Positions 6,726 to 13,574 of a stretch of 42,836 nucleotides of DNA are shown one piece after another. The stretch lies in assembly GCA_018827375.1 (NCBI GenBank), contig JAHJYW010000033.1, positions 1-42,836 on the forward strand. The letters run 5' to 3'. The notes beneath the pieces were generated by a model. That model was not told where the DNA came from, made no database searches, and saw only the letters and a list, made by a program, of their open reading frames with translations. The stretch comes from Alphaproteobacteria bacterium. Lineage in GTDB: Bacteria > Pseudomonadota > Alphaproteobacteria > Caulobacterales > Hyphomonadaceae. Position 1 is the stretch's first letter. Every line of letters starts with the position of its first letter. Both the position numbers and the translations under genes were made by a program.

Positions 6726-7178
6726 CTAGTCAGGCGGCAGCCCGTCGTCATGCTGGTTGAGCAGCACTGCGGCCCGCTCGCGCCTGCGGGGGTCATCGGC
6801 CGGTATCGCCCGCAGCTTCGCCTCGACGTCGCCCCCGATTGGTAGGACTGCGTCGTACAATGCACCACCCGAGGCACAGATCAGGTCGCTGCGGAAAGGT
6901 TCATCGGCTTCCCATGCTCCACGGACCATCGTGATGACGTTCCAGCGTGAAGGCGTGAAGGATGCGACCGGGGTTGATGCAACGTGTTCCAGAGTAGCTC
7001 TTTCAGCATCCATCCGGTGCAGGTCCTGTATCGCGCGCACCCGGTCGACATGGCGCAGCCATGGAAGCGTTTTGGCGGCTCCGGTGCGCTCGGCTTCAAT
7101 GTCGGCCACCGGAATCCCGGCTTCACCCTGCTTGATAATGAACGCCTTTTGCGCGTCCGTGAACTTCGATGCTCGCAC
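6726..7178 (-). pseudogene. IS3-family OrfA start fused to unrelated sequence
   Basis: The first 25 residues (MRASKFTDAQKAFIIKQGEA and IPVADI) are the start of an IS3-family OrfA transposase helix-turn-helix. After IPVAD the family would continue with a C-R-K-x-G-I-S-like turn. Instead the sequence changes to unrelated residues (TLPWLRHVDRVRAIQDLHRM and onward). No OrfB or second terminal repeat is visible. This looks like an insertion sequence truncated within about 75 bases of its start codon and joined to foreign DNA. The remaining 120 codons may be a chance frame or the tail of another broken gene; I do not recognise them. Confidence 0.6.
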
Positions 7179-7278
7179 CGTGTCGTCTCCGCCCAGCCAG
7201 GTTCCAGAATACTGGAAACTCTAACCGAAAACGATCCAGTTTCTTGGGAGCAGAGCAGTAAGGCCGAGAGCATGCACG

Positions 7279-9579
7279 TCAATCATCGCCACCGGTGCGC
7301 ACCGCTTCTTTCAATTCCATTGCGAGCATGGCGAGATTATTGTTTGAGCCGGACGAAATTGCGCTCAACCGAGAATTTACAACATCCAAATCCATGAACG
7401 TTGAGACACTTGATGCTCTGAGAGGGTAATGAACCACATCGTTGGTGGCTGCCCAACTTCTCAGCACTTCTAATAGAGCCAGCAATCCTACATCCGATTC
7501 GGTTTCCATCCTCACCCAACTGTTGACGTCTGCCTTACCAGCAGGGCCACTTTGGAGCCATGCGTACAAAACCTGAGCAGCATCCGGCACTTCACTTAAG
7601 TCGTCGATCGTAAAATTTGTATATCGCTCCGTTAGTCGAGAAACGACTAAATCTAGCTCGCTTTCCGAGAACATGCATCCATCCTCCGGCTGTCGGCGAT
7701 CGCCTGTCCTCCCATGCGAGAACAACTCGTCTCTCAAAATACGCGTCAACCAGCCGATAGCTTTACCGCGGGAGAAGACATTATCGATTAGTTGCTCCCG
7801 TTCCAAAGTTGGTACTTTCAACAATGCACTCTTAAAAATCTTGTTCGCAGTCACCCAAACCCAATATCGTCCCCAATCGCCTCGGCCAGATTGCTTCGCC
7901 ACCAAATCCATTGTGCTCGCGAGCGCCATAATTATTCCGCGCAGGCTTTCAGCAGGAATCTTGTCAGCACTCAACGCAAGCCTATCAACAAACGATTCCG
8001 CTAATACACCTCCTTGACTTCGCTTAACGAACGCCATGGCAGAAAGCCGTTCGCTCGCCGCAGCGGGGTCAGTTTTTGTTGTCGCAACTAGCTCTTCGAA
8101 ATCACCATCTTCGATGGCGCCCTTGGGTTTCGAAAGCGCAAAGTAGAATCGAAAGTGGTCCGGGCTCCCGATTCGCTTCTCACTAATCAAGAGACCAAGA
8201 CGCTGATCATCCACTCCACAATATAATTGCCACTGATCCCCTCCTTCGGAGCGAATAGAGTAGTCTTTTTGAATTCCTGGCAGGATGTTGGCAAGCTCGT
8301 ACATGGCGTCATCATCGTCACGCTTTTCATCTGCAAGTATTTCACCGAGTTCACGGCGGGCTGCTTCTTTGCCACTATCGGTCAAGTGCGCGCCCTGAGA
8401 TATGACGGCCCAGCTATTTGCGTATTTCTCGATCCACTCATACAGGCGTAAATTCCGAATACGGATGAGCTGAAGCCAAACCATATCTGACAAATCTACC
8501 TTGTCGATCAGAGGTGCCGCATAGAGAATCATGGCATTTATCGCACGAACCACGTCGCGTGGTGATGAGAGAGAGCGACCTCCTTCCATATCTATACTGC
8601 GTGATAGGCGCCGCTCCCGATCATCAGACTTTCTTTCGTTGTCACCAGAAAGTGAACCTGGGAAAAGAGTCGACAATTCATGACGGAGCATTCGTCTAAG
8701 GTCGAAGTCCTCAGGCTTCGGAACTGAAAATGACACTTGCACAATCTTGTCGATGTAGGCTGCGCCGTCCTCCTCAAGACCATATGCCTTCTTGAGACTG
8801 TTGCCCAAGATCTCCCTTGAGTAACAAAGTACGTATACAACATTAGGAAAATCAGCCACGGCACGGACCAATCGAACTACTTCACCAGCTTCTCGCGGGG
8901 CGAGGCGATCTAGATCATCCACAAAAATCACAATCTTACGTGACAAACGGGATAATTCGACTTTTAGGTTATCCTTCTGTCTTTCAAGCGAAGCTCTAGC
9001 CTTCCAAAGGTCGCTTGCGCTGCCAGACGATCTTAACCCTCTTGCAGCCAAGCCTGCCCAAGGCGTCCCGAATGCTTCTGCTACAGTTGCAAGAGCGCCA
9101 AGGCGATTGAGATGATCGGAAAATTTTTGAAGTCGATTGGTGAGCTGCTGCCTTTCAACCTCGCGCCGGTCTTTGTGAAAGCCAATGCGTAATCGCATTT
9201 TTTCAGTTAGGGTGGGCCGGGCTTTGTCTGCAGCAGGTTTTAAATCGATACGCGACGCAGCGCTTGCCAACTCTCTGAATAGCTCCACCAGCAATCCATC
9301 ATGTGAGCTGATTAGCCAGGGAGAAAACCGGATCACCTCGGGAGTGGGATCTGAAGCCAATAGTGAGTTGTTGATAAGATTTACGAAACTAGATTTTCCA
9401 GATCCCCAACGGCCTTCAAGACCCAACACGAATCCATCAGGCGATGAAAAATGGGCAATTGCATCAGCTACATGGGCTGCTGGCTCAGAATACCCGAGCT
9501 TGTCTTCATCTTGGTTCATGATGGGGCGGTCTGCACCAAACAAGCTTGTTCGATTTTGTGACGAACTATTCTCTGGCAA
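7279..9579 (-). CDS. KAP family P-loop NTPase
   Basis: This is a 766-residue protein starting at TTG. The upstream start is needed because the family's conserved opening (DRPI, then EDKLGYSEPAAHVADAI) begins near residue 17, before the first internal ATG at 9519. Walker A is GRWGSGKS at residues 56-63. Walker B is KIVIFVDDLDRLAP near 212-226, followed by RLVRAVADFPNVVYVLCYSR. This is the KAP NTPase signature. The C-terminal half is helical and unrecognised. KAP proteins include phage-exclusion factors such as PifA, and many are membrane associated, but no clear membrane pair is visible here. It stands alone, convergent with an IS3 scrap and divergent from a dead vsr gene. Defence is likely but unproven. 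Confidence 0.85.
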   Translation of the reverse strand: MPENSSSQNRTSLFGADRPIMNQDEDKLGYSEPAAHVADAIAHFSSPDGFVLGLEGRWGSGKSSFVNLINNSLLASDPTPEVIRFSPWLISSHDGLLVELFRELASAASRIDLKPAADKARPTLTEKMRLRIGFHKDRREVERQQLTNRLQKFSDHLNRLGALATVAEAFGTPWAGLAARGLRSSGSASDLWKARASLERQKDNLKVELSRLSRKIVIFVDDLDRLAPREAGEVVRLVRAVADFPNVVYVLCYSREILGNSLKKAYGLEEDGAAYIDKIVQVSFSVPKPEDFDLRRMLRHELSTLFPGSLSGDNERKSDDRERRLSRSIDMEGGRSLSSPRDVVRAINAMILYAAPLIDKVDLSDMVWLQLIRIRNLRLYEWIEKYANSWAVISQGAHLTDSGKEAARRELGEILADEKRDDDDAMYELANILPGIQKDYSIRSEGGDQWQLYCGVDDQRLGLLISEKRIGSPDHFRFYFALSKPKGAIEDGDFEELVATTKTDPAAASERLSAMAFVKRSQGGVLAESFVDRLALSADKIPAESLRGIIMALASTMDLVAKQSGRGDWGRYWVWVTANKIFKSALLKVPTLEREQLIDNVFSRGKAIGWLTRILRDELFSHGRTGDRRQPEDGCMFSESELDLVVSRLTERYTNFTIDDLSEVPDAAQVLYAWLQSGPAGKADVNSWVRMETESDVGLLALLEVLRSWAATNDVVHYPLRASSVSTFMDLDVVNSRLSAISSGSNNNLAMLAMELKEAVRTGGDD

Positions 9580-9669
9580 GTCGTACCCACTTTTCTCCCC
9601 ACCAATAGGTGGGACAATTCCGGCTCATTCCTGAAGGCATCCCTAGGCTGATCCGCCTAAGATTCGGTC

Positions 9670-10092
9670 ATGGCGCACACGCTGACCCTGGAACGGCGCT
9701 CGGTCAACATGCGGGCGATCAAGTCCAAGGACACCAAGCCCGAACTAGCGGTTCGGCGCCTTGTCCACTCGATGGGCTACCGATACCGGCTGCATCGCAA
9801 GGATCTGCCAGGCAAACCAGACATGGTGTTTCCTGGGCGCAAGAAGGTCATCTCCGTTCACGGCTGTTTCTGGCATCAGCACGAACTGGAGCAATGCCTC
9901 GACGGGCGGCGGCCCAAGTCGAACACAGGCTACTAGGACTCGAAGTTGGCACGAAACATTGAGCGTGACATCCGAAATTAAGAAGCATTGCGCGAGGCAG
10001 GGTGGGATTGTCTGGTCGTTTGGGAGTGGGAGATTCGCGATATGGACCGAATCCGATCATACATTTCCTGTTTCCTTGATTGCACTGATTGA
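9670..10092 (+). pseudogene. vsr: Very short patch repair endonuclease Vsr, two in-frame stops
   Basis: The first 88 codons encode a good Vsr N-terminus: NMRAIKSKDTKPELAVRRLV, YRYRLHRKDLPGKPDMVFPG and the catalytic/zinc region VHGCFWHQHELEQC. A TAG at 9934 replaces the tryptophan expected after NTGY. Reading on in the same frame gives DSKLARNIERDIRN, then a TAA at 9979, then EALREAGWDCLVVWEWEIRD and an end at 10092. Vsr nicks beside T:G mismatches made by deamination at Dcm-type sites. No partner cytosine methyltransferase lies nearby. Two point mutations without any frameshift suggest fairly recent loss. A truncated 88-residue product would lack the last structural elements. Confidence 0.88.
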
Positions 10093-10138
10093 CATGTCCC
10101 ATTCTTTGTTGTCCAATGTACGTCAGAAAATGGGACAT
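10089..10138 (+). promoter_or_regulatory. Promoter within a 10-bp palindromic operator
   Basis: A perfect TTGACA (10089-10094) is followed after 17 bases by TCCAAT (10112-10117). A perfect inverted repeat, ATGTCCCATT (10094-10103) and AATGGGACAT (10129-10138), brackets the -10 region and ends six bases before the start codon at 10144. This is a typical site for an Xre-type repressor to block polymerase; the Xre-ImmA protein encoded second in the operon is the obvious candidate. Confidence 0.6.
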
Positions 10139-10143
10139 ACGCC

Positions 10144-10788
10144 ATGCCGACTCAACACTACCAGAAGCCGATAGAGCGTGACCAGCAGCTCAAGTCTATG
10201 GGCCTGTCCCACGCCGTGCTGGCCGAGGCATTCGAATATGGTGCCCGAGAGCACGCAACATGTACCGACAACGACCCGCCGGGCGCCGCTAACACCATGG
10301 TCTACTTCAGGACCACACGGCGGCTCCGCGAATTGCTTGGGGTCTACGGTTGGGAAAAGTGCAATCAGGACAATCAGGCTTCCGTGGTCAACCGTGACCT
10401 TGGCCTCCGGATAGTTGTCACGACATTCGACGACGCACTCGGAAACCCTGACAAGCAGCCAAAGAATCGCAACGAAAAGCGGAGCGCTGCGGAGAAGCGG
10501 GTTCGTTGCAACAAGACAGGCTGGCTCCCAGGTCTCCCTGCGCCTCAGCTTGAAGACGTTTCCAAGGATAGCCTTCAGACTTGGATCCTCGCAGTCCACG
10601 TCGGCGAGGAGGACGTCAAGGCAGAGCTTTTACTCCCCCTTAACTGCTTGGGCGGAATCTATTGTGAGTTCGACTCGCGTATCTATCTGACCGGTCCGTC
10701 GAGTGAGCCGTTCGGAGAAGAAGCCGAGTCCGCTTCGGGGCCCGATGACGGGTTCCCGGAAATCGAAATCGACGTAAGCCCGCTGTAG
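10144..10788 (+). CDS. Unknown protein, first gene of an Xre-ImmA/IrrE pair
   Basis: This 214-residue soluble protein begins MPTQHYQKPIERDQQLKSMG. I do not recognise a domain. The N-terminal 80 residues are helical (SHAVLAEAFEYGAREHATCT). The middle is basic (KQPKNRNEKRSAAEKRVRCN). The second half looks beta-rich (LQTWILAVHVGEEDVKAELL, LGGIYCEFDSRIYLTGPSSE), with an acidic tail. It lies five bases before the Xre-ImmA gene and behind a palindromic promoter, so the two form an operon. In comparative studies of toxin-antitoxin loci, Xre-COG2856 (ImmA/IrrE) proteins are paired with varied small partners. This could be such a toxin or the substrate of the protease. No activity can be read from sequence. 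Confidence 0.75.
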   Translation: MPTQHYQKPIERDQQLKSMGLSHAVLAEAFEYGAREHATCTDNDPPGAANTMVYFRTTRRLRELLGVYGWEKCNQDNQASVVNRDLGLRIVVTTFDDALGNPDKQPKNRNEKRSAAEKRVRCNKTGWLPGLPAPQLEDVSKDSLQTWILAVHVGEEDVKAELLLPLNCLGGIYCEFDSRIYLTGPSSEPFGEEAESASGPDDGFPEIEIDVSPL

Positions 10789-10792
10789 CAAC

Positions 10793-11884
10793 ATGCTCAA
10801 CCCAGACAGAGTTAAGTTGGCCCGGATGAGACTGGGGCTGACGAAGGTAGGATTCGCGGAAAAGCTCGACGTTGATCGCAAGACGATCAACCGGCTTGAG
10901 TCCGGCGATACCGAACCTTCGGAGCCACTGATGCAGAAGCTCGTCAAGGTCACGAAATACGAGCCTCACTTCTTCTCCGGCAAGTCCTTGGAGCAACCCG
11001 ACGCCGACGGAGTCAGCTTCAGGTCAATGCGATCCGTAACTCAAAAGAGCCGGGATGCCGCAATTGCTGCGGCAGCGTTTGGTTATGCCCTCGACGACTG
11101 GGTCACCGCTAGGTTCAACCGTCCCACCAGCGACCTGCCGGACCTGGGGCTGGCAGACTACTCTGCCGAAACGGCAGCGATGGCGCTAAGAATGGAGTGG
11201 GGGATTGGCAACCGGCCGATCAACCACATGATAAACCTGCTTGAATCGCACGGCGTTCGCGTGTTCGCCCTAGCAGAGCAGACACGTCATCTAGATGCAT
11301 ACTCGTTCTGGCGGGACGACACGCCTTATGTCTTCCTGAATAGCGGGACCTCATGCGAGCGCAGCCGGTTTGATGCGGCTCACGAACTTGGCCACCTCGT
11401 GATGCATCGAAAAGAAGGCGCCCGACACCACAGCGCAGAGCACGAAGCCAATGCGTTTGCTTCCGCCTTCCTTATGCCCGAAGCGGACGTCATTGCGCAG
11501 GTGCCGAGAATTTCAACGCTTCAGTCTCTCATTGCACAGAAGAAGCGTTGGAAGGTGTCCGTGGCCGCCCTTGTGTATCGCCTGAACAAGCTCGGACGAA
11601 TGAGCGAGCGTCAGTATCGCCATTTTAGCATTCTGCTTTCTCAGTCTGGCTATCGAAACGATGAGCCCGAACCGGCTGAAAGAGAGCAGTCCCAGATTTG
11701 GCAGAAGGTGTTCAGCCATTTGTGGAGGCAAGGCATCACGAGGGCGCACATAGCCCGTGAGATCGGCGTCCCGGAATCCGAAATCCACAACCTCCTGCAC
11801 GGAATTACTGGGCGTGCACCCCCTTCGGTCGACGGGACCGGAATGGCTACGATTCGGTTGGTCGACAACTTAGGGGCCATATAG
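10793..11884 (+). CDS. Xre regulator fused to ImmA/IrrE metallopeptidase
   Basis: This is a 363-residue two-domain protein. Residues 5-60 are an Xre helix-turn-helix (RVKLARMRLGLTKVGFAEKL, then RKTINRLESGDTEPS). Residues about 130-265 are an ImmA/IrrE (COG2856) peptidase domain with the zinc motif AAHELGHLVMH, HELGH being residues 197-201, and the downstream EHEANAFASAFLMPE. The C-terminal 90 residues include what looks like a second helix-turn-helix (TRAHIAREIGVPESEIHNLL). Family members bind DNA and cleave repressors or partner proteins after a stress signal. Here it follows the unknown protein by five bases and probably represses the shared promoter. All catalytic residues expected for HExxH plus a downstream Glu are present. 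Confidence 0.9.
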   Translation: MLNPDRVKLARMRLGLTKVGFAEKLDVDRKTINRLESGDTEPSEPLMQKLVKVTKYEPHFFSGKSLEQPDADGVSFRSMRSVTQKSRDAAIAAAAFGYALDDWVTARFNRPTSDLPDLGLADYSAETAAMALRMEWGIGNRPINHMINLLESHGVRVFALAEQTRHLDAYSFWRDDTPYVFLNSGTSCERSRFDAAHELGHLVMHRKEGARHHSAEHEANAFASAFLMPEADVIAQVPRISTLQSLIAQKKRWKVSVAALVYRLNKLGRMSERQYRHFSILLSQSGYRNDEPEPAEREQSQIWQKVFSHLWRQGITRAHIAREIGVPESEIHNLLHGITGRAPPSVDGTGMATIRLVDNLGAI

Positions 11885-12025
11885 GTTTCGGGCGACGCCT
11901 AGCGGATGACACCACCCGCCTGCTTTGGTAGAAGGCGCAGTCGACTGGCTCGAATATGGTCTGAGGATGGTCTGAAGGTCCGGTCGGTGCATCGGTGAGG
12001 CAGCAACGCCTTGCAAACATTGAGT

Positions 12026-12100
12026 GATCCCGTAGCTCAGCAGTATAGAGCAACAGATTCCTAATCTGTTGAGCGTGTGACCAAACATACGCCGGGGCCG
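12026..12100 (+). pseudogene. Degenerate tRNA-Arg(CCT)-like sequence
   Basis: The D arm (GCTC-loop-GAGC) and anticodon arm ACAGA-TTCCTAA-TCTGT, with anticodon CCT, are intact. The acceptor GATCCCG/CGGGGCC has one mismatch and one wobble. The T arm is wrong: GCGTGTG-ACCAAA-CATACGC lacks the TTCGA loop, and CCA does not follow. It is probably the remnant of a tRNA-Arg gene or an attachment-site copy carried by a mobile element, not a working tRNA. Confidence 0.7.
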
Positions 12101-12280
12101 CAAACCTTACGACCCTATCGATTCCGCATTCATCTAGAGACACCTACATACTTCCCACCCCTGCTCGCGGTCTTCGCTACGAGTGGATTCGGGATAATCG
12201 AGGCCAAACCAAGACAAAGCTTCGTTGAAATATGCCCGACCACACGATTGATTATCGGGCGGGCTAAAACTGGCACGCAG

Positions 12281-12320
12281 TTGACACGCAAACTATGTAA
12301 CTGAACGATTTTGCGTGTCA
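12281..12320 (+). promoter_or_regulatory. TTGACA element in an 11-bp inverted repeat
   Basis: TGACACGCAAA (12282-12292) and TTTGCGTGTCA (12310-12320) are perfect inverted copies with a 17-base spacer. A TTGACA begins at 12281, with a weak -10 candidate AACGAT 17 bases later. It could be a regulated promoter about 340 bases ahead of the lipoprotein gene or a recombinase site. No T-run follows, so a terminator is unlikely. Confidence 0.4.
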
Positions 12321-12662
12321 GTTTGTGATCACGAAAGATTGCAAGTGCGTTGTTTTTATTACGAAAGTCATTCGTCGGTCTCGTCCTGATCCGACTCGCA
12401 ATCTGGAGCGCGTGACCCGACCCCATGATCCGGGCCATCTATACGGAACAGCTTCTTACTCAATTCTTGACGCTAAACGGCAGGATCGGTCAACACAGGC
12501 CCGTTTGCGCTGACACTGCCGTGCCAACCAGCCACTTCAAGGTTAGCGGTCCCGATCACATTCGCGCTCCGGGCGTTAAGAAAACTTCATGGGGAATTCT
12601 CAATTTAGAAGTTGAGTTCGGGAGGGATATGAACAACCGTACGGGGAACGAGGAAGTTCAGG

Positions 12663-13574
12663 ATGAATGCAGGCTGGATGAACACGGCAAGACGGGCTGA
12701 TTGCGGCAGGCGGTATTCTCTTCGTGCCGCCATTGTCGGCCTGGCGGTGATTCAGGTTATCTCGGCGTGCTCTGACGAGCGGTCGAAACGCTCAGATGCT
12801 GAGGCCTCATCCGACCCGGCGCCAGGCCCGGTTTTATACTGCGACACGCATGACTGTTCGGACTTTCCGGCAGGGCATATCTCGTTCGAAATGAACGGGC
12901 ATTGGGTTTACTGGCCAAGCAAGACGTGGCTGCACGATCATGGAGCAACCGGCATCGTCGGAAGTTCGGCGGAATTCCACTCAAGTGCAGGCTTTGATCA
13001 CTGGGGACCGGACGTTCCGGTCAGCTTGCCCAATGGCGTTGTGATCCCTGGCGCCTCTTCTGTGTTCATCGCTCCATGTTGCGAGGCCCTTGGCCAGTAC
13101 TACAGTATTGACGCGCTTACCGAAACGAAGGTTGCCCAGGTTCGAATATCCAACGGCGCGCCCGCATCGGCACGCGCTTGGCCTGGAACAAAGACTCAAT
13201 CTCTGGATGAGCTGCCAGACGCGGTTCAAGCTCTTTCGCACCGCTATTTTTTGAAGGTCGAGGATATGCCTCATCGAGTTCATCGGCCCGACCAAGGCTA
13301 CAATATCAGGGCCTGGTCAAAAAAGCCGTTGGTTTTTGGAGAGAAGGTATTTGTCCATTGTTCCGGTTACCTCTGCCAAGCCGAATGGTCTGGAAAGGCA
13401 GGAGGAGGCATGCGTGTCACTCTTGTGAATGTACAAGTTTTCCCTTGCGTGAATGACAATTGCCGGTCGTTCGAAGCGGTTGAGGGACGGTTTGAGCGCG
13501 TCGAGCGCTTTCTGGAAGGCTTCGAAATGATGATAGACGACATGTCCGAAAAGCCAGAAGAGGTCGAGCGATGA
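12663..13574 (+). CDS. Cysteine-paired lipoprotein, first gene of the RTX operon
   Basis: This is a 303-residue protein with GAGGAAG before the ATG. A basic N-terminus and hydrophobic stretch (RAAIVGLAVIQVISAC) end in the lipobox I-S-A-C, so it should be lipidated at Cys36 and anchored in the periplasm or outer membrane. The mature part has cysteines in close pairs: three C-x4-C (CDTHDC, CSGYLC, CVNDNC) and one CC. These could form disulfides. I recognise no known family. The stop overlaps the RTX start codon by four bases (ATGA), so the two are coupled. Such tight linkage suggests a partner of the RTX protein, for instance in anchoring, chaperoning, immunity or secretion, but that is inferred from position. 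Confidence 0.85.
   Translation: MNAGWMNTARRADCGRRYSLRAAIVGLAVIQVISACSDERSKRSDAEASSDPAPGPVLYCDTHDCSDFPAGHISFEMNGHWVYWPSKTWLHDHGATGIVGSSAEFHSSAGFDHWGPDVPVSLPNGVVIPGASSVFIAPCCEALGQYYSIDALTETKVAQVRISNGAPASARAWPGTKTQSLDELPDAVQALSHRYFLKVEDMPHRVHRPDQGYNIRAWSKKPLVFGEKVFVHCSGYLCQAEWSGKAGGGMRVTLVNVQVFPCVNDNCRSFEAVEGRFERVERFLEGFEMMIDDMSEKPEEVER

Larger units (their letters stand above)
11885..12662. other. Long gene-free stretch holding a tRNA-like sequence and an inverted repeat
   Basis: There is no convincing gene in these 778 bases. They hold a degenerate tRNA-Arg-like sequence (12026-12100), an 11-bp inverted repeat over a TTGACA element (12281-12320) and, near 12590-12660, an AT-rich leader to the secretion operon. 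This is probably a junction between two acquired modules. Confidence 0.6.

Noticed and set aside
12425..12700. A 91-codon frame before the lipoprotein gene
   Set aside because: It overlaps the lipoprotein start out of frame, has no domain and crosses the leader region.
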